Shown: positions 36,164 through 44,927 of the stretch, piece by piece | Position numbering within the stretch: position 1 is the first letter of the stretch | Layout: each line of letters begins with the position of its first letter | Origin: Agromyces sp. Leaf222 | Lineage (GTDB): Bacteria; Actinomycetota; Actinomycetes; Actinomycetales; Microbacteriaceae | Direction of reading: 5' to 3' | Assembly (NCBI RefSeq): GCF_001421565.1 | Contig: NZ_LMKQ01000001.1 | Coordinates: 2,288,605 to 2,352,604, forward strand | Length of the DNA stretch: 64,000 nt | Translations under genes and position numbers: made by a program | Notes under the pieces: generated by a model | What the model saw: the letters and a program-made list of their open reading frames with translations, nothing else | What the model was told of the DNA's origin: nothing | Databases searched by the model: none

Positions 36164-38811
36164 CGCGAACCCTCCAGGATCATCTGTGCGCGCTCTTCGG
36201 GGTTGTGGATGTTCCATCTTCGCGGTCGCGAAGGGTCCTCCTCGGGTGCCCGATGGGCGAACTCGAACCGGTGGGCGCCGGCCCCCACGATCTCGACGCG
36301 GTCGGTCCCATCCGGAAGGACCACCTCGGCCGTGACCCCGACCGGGATCAGGACGTCGACGATCATCCGTCCGCCTTCCCGGGCCCACTCGCACGAGATC
36401 GTGCCGAACGGGCTGTCGTGGCGCACCGAAGCGCGTCCGAGACCGCCGCCGGGTCGCGGTGCGATGCGCACCCGTCGATAGCCTGGCTCGACTTCGGCCA
36501 GTCCCCCGACGACCCGGTGGAGGAAGTCCGCCACCGCCCCGAGGGCGTAGTGGTTGAACGAGGTCATCTCGCCGGGGTTGATGCTGCCGTCGGGCAGCAT
36601 GCTGTCCCATCGCTCCCAGACCGTGGTCGCGCCCATGGTGACCGCGTAGAGCCAGGACGGCGCCTCCGTGCGGAGGAGCAGGTGGTAGGCGTCGTCGAGG
36701 TGGCCGGTCGAGGCGAGGGCATCGCACACGATCGGCGTGCCGACGAATCCGGTGGCGATCAGGTGGTCGCCCTCGGCCACGAGTTCGGCGAGGCGCTCAC
36801 CCGCCTCGCGGTACTGGTCGCCCTCGAGCAGTTCGAAGGCGATCGCCACCGACAGGGCGGTCACCGTGTCGCTGACGACCCTGCCCGAGGGCGCGACGTA
36901 GTTCGTGCGGAACGCCGTCGTCGCGAGGTCGGCGATGCGGGCGTAGCGCGCCGCGGCGGCCGTATCGCCGAGCAGTTCTGCGGCGGCCAGCACCAGCCGC
37001 GCAGTCCGCGCGTGGTAGGCCGTCGCGACCAGGGTGGCGTCGGTTCGAGAGTCGCCCGGGCGCTCGGGCGGCGCAGCGGGATCGAGCCAGTCGCCGAGCT
37101 GGAAGCCCTCGTTCCAATGGCCGGTCTCGTGCGTGAGCGCGAAGACCTGGTCGACCCACGCCCCCATGCTCTCGAAATGCGTGCGCAGGAGTTCGAGGTC
37201 CCCGGTCCGGCGGTAGAGCGTCCACGGCACGATGACCGCCGCATCGCCCCAAGCCGCAGCGGGGTCCACCGGGAAGCCGCAGTCGATCCAGGGATGGAAG
37301 TTGAGCACCGACCCGGTCTCCCGCTGCTCGGCGGCGAGGTCCCTGAGCCAGTTCTCGAGCACGCCGGTGGCGTCGAACAGATGTGCTGCGGTGGGGGCGA
37401 AGACCTGGATGTCGCCGCTCCAGCCGAGCCGTTCGTCGCGCTGGGGGCAGTCGGTGGGCAGGTCGACGAAGTTGTCGCGCATGCTCCAGACCACGTTCTC
37501 GTGGAAGCGGTCGAGCAGGTCGTGGTCGGTCTCGAACCAGCCCGTTCGGCGCATGTCGGAGTGGACCACGAGGGCCTCGATCCCGTCGGTGCCGGCGTCG
37601 GCCGGCCATCCGGTGATCTCGGCGTACCGGAATCCGTGCAGCGTGAACCTCGGAGTCCAGGTCACGGGCTCGTCGGTGGCGAACACATACTCGTCCTCGG
37701 ACGTGGCCGAGCGGAGCGGGCGGAGAGCGAGCTCTCCCCCGTCGAGCACCTCCGCGTGCCGAAGCGTCACGGACTCCCCCGGCAGGCCCGCAACGGTGAG
37801 GCGGAGCTTGCCCGCGATGTTCTGGCCGAAGTCGAGCAGGAGGCGGCCGTCGTCGCGTCGTTCCGCGGCGACCGGATGGATCGCCTCGATCACGCGGACC
37901 GGCGGGCCGGTCGGAGCTTCGAGTTCAGCGGTGAAGCGGCGTCGAGGCAGGATGTCGGTGGCGCTCCATTCCTCTGCGTCGAACCCGGGTGCCGACCAAC
38001 CGGCCTGCTCGAGGCGAGCGTCGTGGCGTTCGCCCTCGTAGAGCCCGGTGGCGACGATGGGCGCCGGCGACTGCGTCCAGTGCAACGGCACGACGCGTGC
38101 ACCGAGATCGTCCTCGACCTCCAACTGCAGCAGGAGCGAGACATCCGTGCCGTAGTTGTCCCAGAGACCGCCGTTGAACCCGAGCCGGCCGCGGTACCAG
38201 CCGTCAGCGAGCCACGCGCCGATCGCATTCCGCCCGTCGGCCAACCTCTCGGTGATGTCGACCGTGCGATAGCGGAGGCGGTGACGGTAGCTGGACCATC
38301 CGGGCGCGAGCACCTCGTCGGATGCCGCGGTGCCGTTCACCTCGAGGTCGTAGACCCCGTGGGCCGTCACGTACACCCGTGCCCGGCGCACCCGGCCGAC
38401 GAGCTCGAGCTCCGCACGGAGAAGCGTCGCCGGTCGTGCGCCGTCTTGCGGCGTATGCAGCGACGGGGAGACCCATTCGACCACCCAGTCAGCGGCATCG
38501 AGAAGGCCGGCCTCGACGCGAACCGGCCGGCTCCACGCGGTGGGTACCTCGACTCCGACGAGATGGGTGCGAACGCGCACCTCGGCGGCTTCGCGGGACC
38601 GGAGCGGGCGCGCGGGCCATGGTTGGAAGAGCGTGTCGGCGGAATCGACGAAGATCGTCGTCGACTCGTCACTGCCGACGAAGCTCACCTCGGCTTCGTA
38701 CGCGCGCTGCGCGAGCTCACCGCCGACGGCCCAGCTCAGGCGCGGGGCCGCGACGCCGATGCCGAGCGTCGGGGCGTCGTGCTCGAGCCGGAGGCCCTCG
38801 ACCCCGGTCAT
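36160..38811 (-). CDS. GH78 alpha-L-rhamnosidase
   Basis: An 883-residue protein in GH78 order: N-terminal beta domains ('RVYVTAHGVYDLEVNG', 'LAPGWSSYRHRLRYRT'), then an (alpha/alpha)6 barrel with the family signature 'TDCPQRDERLGWSGDIQVF' bearing the catalytic acidic residues, and a C-terminal beta domain. It releases terminal alpha-L-rhamnose from flavonoid glycosides or pectic oligomers. It has no signal peptide, so it works on material imported by the ABC system. The start overlaps the permease stop by 4 bp and the stop overlaps the GH3 start by 4 bp. Confidence 0.93.
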   Translation of the reverse strand: MTGVEGLRLEHDAPTLGIGVAAPRLSWAVGGELAQRAYEAEVSFVGSDESTTIFVDSADTLFQPWPARPLRSREAAEVRVRTHLVGVEVPTAWSRPVRVEAGLLDAADWVVEWVSPSLHTPQDGARPATLLRAELELVGRVRRARVYVTAHGVYDLEVNGTAASDEVLAPGWSSYRHRLRYRTVDITERLADGRNAIGAWLADGWYRGRLGFNGGLWDNYGTDVSLLLQLEVEDDLGARVVPLHWTQSPAPIVATGLYEGERHDARLEQAGWSAPGFDAEEWSATDILPRRRFTAELEAPTGPPVRVIEAIHPVAAERRDDGRLLLDFGQNIAGKLRLTVAGLPGESVTLRHAEVLDGGELALRPLRSATSEDEYVFATDEPVTWTPRFTLHGFRYAEITGWPADAGTDGIEALVVHSDMRRTGWFETDHDLLDRFHENVVWSMRDNFVDLPTDCPQRDERLGWSGDIQVFAPTAAHLFDATGVLENWLRDLAAEQRETGSVLNFHPWIDCGFPVDPAAAWGDAAVIVPWTLYRRTGDLELLRTHFESMGAWVDQVFALTHETGHWNEGFQLGDWLDPAAPPERPGDSRTDATLVATAYHARTARLVLAAAELLGDTAAAARYARIADLATTAFRTNYVAPSGRVVSDTVTALSVAIAFELLEGDQYREAGERLAELVAEGDHLIATGFVGTPIVCDALASTGHLDDAYHLLLRTEAPSWLYAVTMGATTVWERWDSMLPDGSINPGEMTSFNHYALGAVADFLHRVVGGLAEVEPGYRRVRIAPRPGGGLGRASVRHDSPFGTISCEWAREGGRMIVDVLIPVGVTAEVVLPDGTDRVEIVGAGAHRFEFAHRAPEEDPSRPRRWNIHNPEERAQMILEGSR

Positions 38812-39674
38812 CCCTTCACCGAGCCGGCCGTGAGGCCCTTCATCACGCGCTGGTTGAGGAAGAGGTAGATCGCGAGCGTGCCGATGACGTTGACGGCGAT
38901 CGCCGCGAACGTGGGTCCGTACTGGATCTGGCCGAACTGCCCGGTGAAGTTCAGGAGACCGACCTGGATGGTGCGCAGGTCGTCGCGGGTCGTGAACGTC
39001 AGGGCGATGAGCAGGTCGTTCCAGATGAAGAAGAACTGCACCAGGGCGACGGTGAAGATCGCGTTCCGCACGAGCGGGAACCCGATGGTCCAGAACATCC
39101 GGAAGATGTTGGCCCCGTCGAGGGTCGCGGCCTCGAAGATCTCACGCGGAACGCTGCGGAAGTAGGTGGCCATCATGAACACGGTCAACGGTAGGCCGAT
39201 CGCCGTGTACGTGATGATGAGCGGCCAGAGCGTCCCGGTGAGGCCGGCACGGAAGTAGATGGTGAAGAGCGGGAGCAGGATCATCTGGCCCGGGATCATG
39301 ATGCCCGCGAGGAATGCCAGCAGCACCGGCCCACGGCCCTTCCAGACCATGACCTCGAGCGCGAAGCCGGCCGCGACGCCGAAGACGATCGTGAGGAAGA
39401 GTGCCGGGACGACCGCGAGCACGCTGTTGCGGATGTAGACCGCGAGGTTGCCGGTGGTCCACGCCTCGACGTAGTTGTCGAAGTTGGTCCAGTCCTCCGG
39501 CAGCGCCCAGGTCGGGTTGTTCAGGAACTCCTCCTGCGTCTTCAGCGAGCCGGTGAGCAGCCAGAAGAGCGGGTAGACCACGACGACGAGGAGGATGCCG
39601 ACGATGATCCAGACGGGGATGCGTCGCACGATCCGGATGAAGCGGGGCGAGCGATCGGTGAAGGTGGCGGTCAT
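38808..39674 (-). CDS. Carbohydrate ABC transporter permease (MalG-like)
   Basis: A 288-residue membrane protein with six predicted helices and the EAA loop 'EAATLDGANIFRMFWTIGFP' that contacts the ATPase. N-terminal 'RIPVWIIVGILLVVVVYPLF' is the first helix. It is the second permease of a CUT1 sugar importer and is encoded 3 bp after the MalF-like gene. No ATPase gene is in the operon. It probably imports rhamnosylated oligosaccharides. Confidence 0.92.
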   Translation of the reverse strand: MTATFTDRSPRFIRIVRRIPVWIIVGILLVVVVYPLFWLLTGSLKTQEEFLNNPTWALPEDWTNFDNYVEAWTTGNLAVYIRNSVLAVVPALFLTIVFGVAAGFALEVMVWKGRGPVLLAFLAGIMIPGQMILLPLFTIYFRAGLTGTLWPLIITYTAIGLPLTVFMMATYFRSVPREIFEAATLDGANIFRMFWTIGFPLVRNAIFTVALVQFFFIWNDLLIALTFTTRDDLRTIQVGLLNFTGQFGQIQYGPTFAAIAVNVIGTLAIYLFLNQRVMKGLTAGSVKG

Positions 39675-39677
39675 GGT

Positions 39678-40562
39678 TCAGCCCTTGGTCAGATCGCGGC
39701 GCGAGGAACGGAAGATGAAGATCGTGACGAGCAGGCAGATGATCGTCAGCAGCAACGCGATCGAGCTTCCGTACCCGTACTCGCCGTATGTGAAGGACGT
39801 CTGGTACATGTACAGCGTGAGCGGCGTGGTCGTGTTGCCCGGACCGCCGTTGGTGAGCGCGAGCACCGAGTCGAAGACCTTGAGGGTGCCGTTGACGCTG
39901 AAGATGATCGAGGAGAGCAGCACGGGCAGCGACAGCGGGATCACGATGTGCCGAACGAGGCGCCAGCCGGATGCACCGTCGAGGCGCGCGGACTCGAACA
40001 GGTCGTCGGGGATGTCGACCAGGCCGGCGTAGAGCAGCACGGCGTAGAAGCCCATCGAGCGCCAGAGGTCCATGAGGATGAGCACGAGGAACGCGGTGTC
40101 GGGCGACGCGAACCAGTCGACCGACTGGATGCCGACGAGGTTCAGCAGGTCGTTGACGAGGCCGTTCTGCGGGGCGATCTTGAACAGCTCCTGGAAGAGC
40201 AGCGCCACGGCGACGGTCGGCAGCACGACGGGGAAGAACGCGAGGGTGCGGATGAGGCTCGACGCCTTGCGGAGCCAGAACACGTAGATGAGGGCGAGCA
40301 GGTAGCCGAAGCCGACCTGCGCGATGGTCAGGACGACCGCGTACTTGAGGGTGAAGACGAGGGCATCGGCGATCTTCGGGTCCGTGAACAAGGTTGCGAA
40401 GTTGTTGAGACCGACGAATTCGAAGCCCGTGATCGGGTTGCCCTCGAACACCGTGTAGCCGAGCGACCAGAAGATCGGCACCAGCATCACGAGGGTGTAG
40501 ACGAGCAGGGCGGGGCCCAGCAGGACAAGGATGGCGCGCCAGTCGCCGAGTACGCGGTTCAC
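39678..40562 (-). CDS. Sugar ABC transporter permease (MalF-like)
   Basis: A 294-residue permease with six helices and EAA loop 'ESARLDGASGWRLVRHIVIP'. It pairs with the MalG-like protein encoded 3 bp downstream. A 15-bp-stem hairpin lies between this gene and the binding-protein gene. ATG at 40562. Confidence 0.92.
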   Translation of the reverse strand: MNRVLGDWRAILVLLGPALLVYTLVMLVPIFWSLGYTVFEGNPITGFEFVGLNNFATLFTDPKIADALVFTLKYAVVLTIAQVGFGYLLALIYVFWLRKASSLIRTLAFFPVVLPTVAVALLFQELFKIAPQNGLVNDLLNLVGIQSVDWFASPDTAFLVLILMDLWRSMGFYAVLLYAGLVDIPDDLFESARLDGASGWRLVRHIVIPLSLPVLLSSIIFSVNGTLKVFDSVLALTNGGPGNTTTPLTLYMYQTSFTYGEYGYGSSIALLLTIICLLVTIFIFRSSRRDLTKG

Positions 40563-40586
40563 AGAGTTGCTTTCGGTCGAGATGTG

Positions 40587-40619
40587 GGCCGAGGGTCGCG
40601 CGGGGCGCGACCCTCGGCC
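40587..40619 (-). terminator. Strong intercistronic hairpin between binding protein and permease genes
   Basis: A perfect 15-bp stem (40587-40601 with 40605-40619) closed by a 3-nt loop lies 15 bp after the binding-protein stop and 24 bp before the permease start. Such hairpins often cause partial termination or protect the upstream mRNA, so that binding protein is made in excess of permease. No T-tract is present. Confidence 0.75.
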
Positions 40620-40634
40620 TCTTCGGGTGGGGTG

Positions 40635-41942
40635 TTACTTCAGGTCCGCCTGGACCATCTCCATGAACTTCTCGGGCGTGATCGCACCGGTGACCAGCTG
40701 CGACGCGTTGGTCTGGCTCGTCGTGGCCGCCTTCGCGTTGAACAGCGCCTCGAACCAGAGCACGCTCTGGGTCGTCTCGTCGATGCGCTCCTGCACGGCC
40801 TGCGTGAGCGGCGGCAGGTCTTCGACGGGCTCGTTCACGGCGAAGCCGGTGATGACGCCCTGCTCGCCGAGCGAGGTCGAGCCGAAGTTCTCGGCGAAGC
40901 AGCCGAGCCATGCGGAGACGTCGTCGGAGTAGCTCGCCTTGGAGAGCGCGAGCGGCACGCCGACGTTGGCGGCGAGCTGGTCACGGCTGCCTGCGCCGCC
41001 CTCGACCTCGGGGAACGGCATGAACCCGATGTTCTCGGCACCGATCTGGTTCTGCGCGGGGTCGTTGAAGTTCGCGAGGATCCAGCTGCCCATGTAGAAC
41101 ATGCCGGCTTCACCCGTGAGGAACTGGTTGACCGCGGTCATGTAGTCGATCGAGCCGACCGACGGGCCGAAGTAGCCTGCCTTGCCGAGGTCGGCGACCG
41201 CCGCCGCCGCTTCGACGTATTCGGGGTCGGTGAGCGAGGCCTCGCCGTCGATGACCTTCTGCAGGGCATCCGGGCCGATGGTGCGGAACAGGTAGTTGCC
41301 CACGAGACGCGTGAGCGGCCAGCCGTCCTGACCGTCTGCGGAGAACGCCGTGACGCCCGCCGCGCTCAGCTTCGCCGCAGCGTCGGTGAGCTCGTCCCAG
41401 GTGGTCGGCTCGTCGATGCCGTTCTCGGCGAAGAGCTGCTTGTTGTACCAGATGCCCTCGACGTTGAACTCGGTCGGGAGCACGTAGACGTCTCCGCCGT
41501 AGAGGGCCTCGATGGTGGAGCGGGCTGCGGGGATGATCGCGTCGGTCTGGTCGAGCTCCTCGAGGGCCGCGTCGACATCGACGAGCTTGCCGCCGTCGTT
41601 GAGGTCCTTGGCGACCTGCGGCGAGTTGCCGCTGGCGAAGAGCACCGGGAGGGCGTTCTGGCCGGCGAGCAGCTGGAGCTGCTGGTCGTAGCTGGCCTGC
41701 GGCTGGGTGGTGATGTCGAGCGGGAGCGCCTCGTTCTCCGTCGAGCAGCTGCCGGTGCTGAGCGAGGTCAGCGTGTCCTGGATGCTCGTGTTCTCGGCGA
41801 ACGACAAGTACGTGAGGTCGGTCGGCGCCGTGGTCTCGCCGCCGCCGCTGTCGCCCGAACAGGCGGTCAGCAGGAGCGCGGTGGCTCCCAGTCCTGCGAT
41901 GAGCGGTACGAATCGTCGCGCTCGGTTGCGTGCTGTGGTCAC
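40635..41942 (-). CDS. Extracellular sugar-binding lipoprotein (family 1)
   Basis: A 435-residue lipoprotein: charged N-terminus, hydrophobic stretch 'FVPLIAGLGATALLLTACSG' with lipobox LTAC (Cys near residue 28), a Gly/Thr-rich linker, then a family 1 solute-binding fold ('VLFASGNSPQVAKDLND', 'GMFYMGSWILANFND'). It captures the oligosaccharide outside the cell for the two permeases. It is the first gene of the operon to the GH3 gene, with a LacI-type operator 33-46 bp upstream of its ATG. TGTGACC and AGGAGG precede the start. Confidence 0.92.
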   Translation of the reverse strand: MTTARNRARRFVPLIAGLGATALLLTACSGDSGGGETTAPTDLTYLSFAENTSIQDTLTSLSTGSCSTENEALPLDITTQPQASYDQQLQLLAGQNALPVLFASGNSPQVAKDLNDGGKLVDVDAALEELDQTDAIIPAARSTIEALYGGDVYVLPTEFNVEGIWYNKQLFAENGIDEPTTWDELTDAAAKLSAAGVTAFSADGQDGWPLTRLVGNYLFRTIGPDALQKVIDGEASLTDPEYVEAAAAVADLGKAGYFGPSVGSIDYMTAVNQFLTGEAGMFYMGSWILANFNDPAQNQIGAENIGFMPFPEVEGGAGSRDQLAANVGVPLALSKASYSDDVSAWLGCFAENFGSTSLGEQGVITGFAVNEPVEDLPPLTQAVQERIDETTQSVLWFEALFNAKAATTSQTNASQLVTGAITPEKFMEMVQADLK

Positions 41943-41974
41943 AGTTCCTCCTTGAATGCGGCCGCGCCATCGAG

Positions 41975-41988
41975 TTGTAGCGCTGCAA
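41975..41988. promoter_or_regulatory. LacI-type operator 1 (binding-protein promoter)
   Basis: TTGTAGCGCTGCAA is a 14-bp palindrome with one mismatched pair and a central CG, the classical LacI/GalR operator form. It lies 33-46 bp upstream of the binding-protein gene and shares 12 of 14 bases with the site at 42099. Confidence 0.7.
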
Positions 41989-42098
41989 GAGGATGCTAAG
42001 CGGATGTCGAGGGCGCCGCCTCGGAGAAGGCGTGATTTCGGGCATGGGCATCCTGATACCTCCTATCACGGGCATGGATAGCCCCGACATCGCGCGGT

Positions 42099-42112
42099 TT
42101 GGAACGCTGCAA
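42099..42112. promoter_or_regulatory. LacI-type operator 2 (lacI promoter)
   Basis: TTGGAACGCTGCAA matches operator 1 at 12 of 14 positions and fits TTGnAnCGnTnCAA. It lies 21-34 bp upstream of the LacI ATG, a suitable position for autoregulation. Centre-to-centre distance to operator 1 is 124 bp, which would permit DNA looping. Confidence 0.65.
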
Positions 42113-42132
42113 CGATCGCGTACGCTGTGCTC

Positions 42133-43200
42133 ATGACGATCACCTCGACGACGAGCCACGGCGGCCAGAGGCCATCCGGCGCGACGAGCACCGGCACCGC
42201 GGGCATCGCCGATGTCGCCTCCCTCGCGGGTGTCTCCCAGTCGACCGTGTCGAACGTCCTGAACCACCGCGAACGCGTCGCCGCCGAGACGATCGACCGC
42301 GTCGAGCGGGCCATCTCGATGCTCGGCTACGTGCCGAACGGGGCCGCGCGCTCGCTCGCGGCCGGCCGCACGAGGTCGATCGGACTGGTCCTCTCCGACC
42401 TCGGCAACTCGCTCTTCGTCGACATCGCCCGCGGCGCGGAGCAGGCGGCCGAGGAGCGTGGCCTGTCGTTGCTCGTGGCGAACGCCGACGGCCGGCTCGA
42501 GCGCGAAGACCGCTACGTCGAGCTCTTCACCGAATCCCGCGTGCTCGGCACCCTGCTGACCCTGAACGACGAGACGCACTACCGTGCCCTGTCGACTCGG
42601 CGCGCTCGCGCCACCGTCCTCACGCTGCTCAACTTCCATGCCGACGCCGCGGCGTTCTGCAGCGCGTACTTCGACAACGAAGCCGGCGGCCGCCTGGCGA
42701 CGCAGCACCTCCTTGACACCGGACGTTCCAGGCTGGTGTTCGTCGGCGGTCCGAACGCGTTGCAGCCGGTCGCCGAGCGACGAGAGGGCTTCCGGCGCAC
42801 CCTCGCGGCCGCCGGCGTGCGCCCCGTCGACGAGCTCTCGCCCGACGGCATCAATCGGGCCGACGGATGGCAGGTCGGCCGACGTCTCGCGCCCCGGGTC
42901 GCGTCGGGCGAGATCGACGGCGTCGTTGCCGCATCCGACCTGCTCGCCGCCGGCATCGTGCAGGCGTTCACCGAGACCGCGGGGCTCTCGGTGCCGGCAT
43001 CCGTCGGCGTGATCGGGTACGACAACAACCAGGCCGCATGGGATGCGCCGATCCCGATCTCCACGATCAGCCAGCCGGGCACCGAACTCGGCTACGCGGG
43101 GGTCGGCCTGCTGCTCGATGACATCGATTCCGGAGACCACGAGCATCGTGCGGTTCGACTCGAACCCTCGCTCGTGGTACGACGGAGCACAGGGCGTTAG
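42133..43200 (+). CDS. LacI-family regulator of the rhamnoside operon
   Basis: A 355-residue LacI regulator with HTH 'GIADVASLAGVSQSTVSNVL' after a 25-residue polar N-terminal extension, hinge 'GYVPNGAARSLAAGRT', and a sugar-binding domain ('VGVIGYDNNQAAWDAPIPIS'). ATG at 42133; a GTG two codons upstream is less likely. It is divergent from the binding protein-permease-GH78-GH3 operon, with two matching operator sequences between them. A rhamnosyl or glucosyl sugar is the probable effector. Confidence 0.9.
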   Translation: MTITSTTSHGGQRPSGATSTGTAGIADVASLAGVSQSTVSNVLNHRERVAAETIDRVERAISMLGYVPNGAARSLAAGRTRSIGLVLSDLGNSLFVDIARGAEQAAEERGLSLLVANADGRLEREDRYVELFTESRVLGTLLTLNDETHYRALSTRRARATVLTLLNFHADAAAFCSAYFDNEAGGRLATQHLLDTGRSRLVFVGGPNALQPVAERREGFRRTLAAAGVRPVDELSPDGINRADGWQVGRRLAPRVASGEIDGVVAASDLLAAGIVQAFTETAGLSVPASVGVIGYDNNQAAWDAPIPISTISQPGTELGYAGVGLLLDDIDSGDHEHRAVRLEPSLVVRRSTGR

Positions 43201-43226
43201 GTCGAGCCGACGAAGGGACCACGTCG

Positions 43227-44213
43227 ATGGTGACGGATGGAACAGGGCGACCGGCCGGAACCGAGGCCGGCGGTGAACGTCCTCGCGGGCCGATGCAACT
43301 CGCCTCGATCGATCTCAACCTGCTCGTTCCGCTGCAGGCGCTGCTCGAGGAGCGCGGTGTCAGCCGGGCGGCTGAACGCCTCTTCATGAGCCAGCCTGCG
43401 CTCTCGGCTGCGCTCGCGCGGCTCCGCCGACACTTCAACGACGAACTGCTGGTCCGTTCCGGCAACCACTACGTGCTCAGCACCCTCGGGGCCGAACTCC
43501 TCGCGGAGGTCAGCGGTGCGACCAACACGCTCATCAAGCTCTTCGGCACGCAGGCGGAATTCCGCCCCGCCGAGAGCCATCGCGAGTTCAGGCTGGTCTG
43601 CTCCGACTACGTCGCCGCCGTCTTCGGTGCGCCGCTCGCCAGGGCCGTCGCGGCGGCCGCGCCCGACACCCAGTTGCGGTTCGAACACGTCCAGGACGAC
43701 GTCGTCGACAATGCGCCGGACTCCCTTCGAGAGATCGATGGCCTCTTCCTGCCGCACGGCTACTTCGAGCATGCCGAGCACCTCGACCTGTTCGTCGACC
43801 CCTGGGCCTGCATCGTCTCGGCACCAGAGGATGGCGCCGATGCCGCGGAGCTGACCGTCGACGCGCTCGGCGTCCGCCCATGGGCGGTCACGTACAGCGG
43901 TCGCACCGCTGTGACGAGCGCGACACGTCAGCTCCACACGCTCGGCGTGTACCCGCGGACCGAGGTCGTCACGCGAAGCTTCCTCACCCTGCCCGACATG
44001 GTCGCGGGCACCGATCGGGTCGCGTTCGTGCCCGGATCCCTCGCGGCCCGCTTCATGGACCGACCGGACGTGACGGTGGTCGCGTCGCCGCTCGAGCTCC
44101 CACTGATCCGGCAGGCGTTCTGGTGGAGCCCGACGCATGACGAGGATGCCGGGCACCGGTGGTTGCGGGCGATGGTCGAGACCGTCGCCGCCGACCTGGC
44201 CGGCAGCGTGTGA
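43227..44213 (+). CDS. LysR-family regulator (NodD-like branch)
   Basis: A 328-residue LysR protein with 'LASIDLNLLVPLQALLEER' and HTH 'GVSRAAERLFMSQPALSAAL'. It begins 26 bp after the LacI stop on the same strand. ATG at 43227 follows AAGGGA; ATG at 43293 would remove a 22-residue polar extension. It is paralogous to the LysR protein at 20164. It converges on the hexulose-phosphate synthase gene, so its target is not obvious from position. Confidence 0.83.
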   Translation: MVTDGTGRPAGTEAGGERPRGPMQLASIDLNLLVPLQALLEERGVSRAAERLFMSQPALSAALARLRRHFNDELLVRSGNHYVLSTLGAELLAEVSGATNTLIKLFGTQAEFRPAESHREFRLVCSDYVAAVFGAPLARAVAAAAPDTQLRFEHVQDDVVDNAPDSLREIDGLFLPHGYFEHAEHLDLFVDPWACIVSAPEDGADAAELTVDALGVRPWAVTYSGRTAVTSATRQLHTLGVYPRTEVVTRSFLTLPDMVAGTDRVAFVPGSLAARFMDRPDVTVVASPLELPLIRQAFWWSPTHDEDAGHRWLRAMVETVAADLAGSV

Positions 44214-44221
44214 TGCGGAAT

Positions 44222-44249
44222 GGGGAGTCCGTCCATTGAGGGACTCCCC
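44222..44249. terminator. Terminator between convergent lysR and hxlA
   Basis: GGGGAGTCC (44222-44230) pairs with GGACTCCCC (44241-44249) around a 10-nt loop, between the convergent stops at 44213 and 44265. It can serve both genes. Confidence 0.65.
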
Positions 44250-44264
44250 CTCGCTCGAACCGAC

Positions 44265-44888
44265 CTAGACGATCGCAGCGCGTAGTTCGGCTGCCGCCGC
44301 GCCCACGTCGGGAGCACCGTAGATCGCACCTCCGGCAACCGCGACCCGAGCACCCGACTGCTGCACGGCGGCGATGGTGGTGGCGTTGATGCCGCCGGCG
44401 ACCGAGAACGGGACGCCGGATGCCTCCCCGTCCCTGAGCAGGGTCGAGAACGTGAAGCCCGCCTCGGCCTGCTCGTCCAACCCGGCGTGCATCTCGACGA
44501 ACTCGACCCCGAGTGCCACGACCTCCTTCGCCCGCGCGGGCTTGTCCGCCACGCCGATCAGGTCGACGACGATGCCCTTGCCGTGCTTCTTCGCGGCCTT
44601 GACCGCCCCCACGATGGTGCTGTCCCCGGCCGACCCGAGCACGGTCACGAGGTCCGCGCCTGCGGCGAAGGCGATGTCGGCCTCGAGCTCGCCGGCGTCC
44701 ATGGTCTTCAGGTCGGCGAACACGACCTTGTCGGGATGCGCCGACTTCACGGCGGTGATGGCGGAGAGGCCCGCGCTCTTGATCAACGGCGTACCGAGCT
44801 CGAGGATGTCGACATGCGGCGCCGCGGCGGCGGCGAGTTCCAGAGCGGCCTCGGTGGTCAGGGTGTCCATGGCGAACTGCAGTTTCAT
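44265..44888 (-). CDS. hxlA: 3-hexulose-6-phosphate synthase
   Basis: A 207-residue TIM-barrel enzyme of the orotidine-phosphate-decarboxylase superfamily. The start 'MKLQFAMDTLTTEAALELA', the metal-binding block 'FADLKTMDAGELEA' and the phosphate-binding 'VAGGINATTIAAVQQSGA' are characteristic. It condenses formaldehyde with ribulose-5-phosphate to 3-hexulose-6-phosphate. ATG at 44888 follows AGAAGGAAACCG. Keto-gulonate-phosphate decarboxylase is a related fold, but the partner isomerase upstream supports this call. The probable role is formaldehyde detoxification or assimilation. Confidence 0.88.
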   Translation of the reverse strand: MKLQFAMDTLTTEAALELAAAAAPHVDILELGTPLIKSAGLSAITAVKSAHPDKVVFADLKTMDAGELEADIAFAAGADLVTVLGSAGDSTIVGAVKAAKKHGKGIVVDLIGVADKPARAKEVVALGVEFVEMHAGLDEQAEAGFTFSTLLRDGEASGVPFSVAGGINATTIAAVQQSGARVAVAGGAIYGAPDVGAAAAELRAAIV

Positions 44889-44927
44889 CGGTTTCCTTCT
44901 GTGGGTTGGGTGGTGGTCGGTGGCCTG

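Noticed and set aside
36058..38868. Plus-strand open frame of 936 codons
   Set aside because: It is antisense to the GH78 gene, which has full family signatures; the plus frame shows no motif.
38808..39677. Frameshift or missing gene between the two permease genes
   Set aside because: The 3-bp gap and complete EAA loops in both proteins show two intact permeases.
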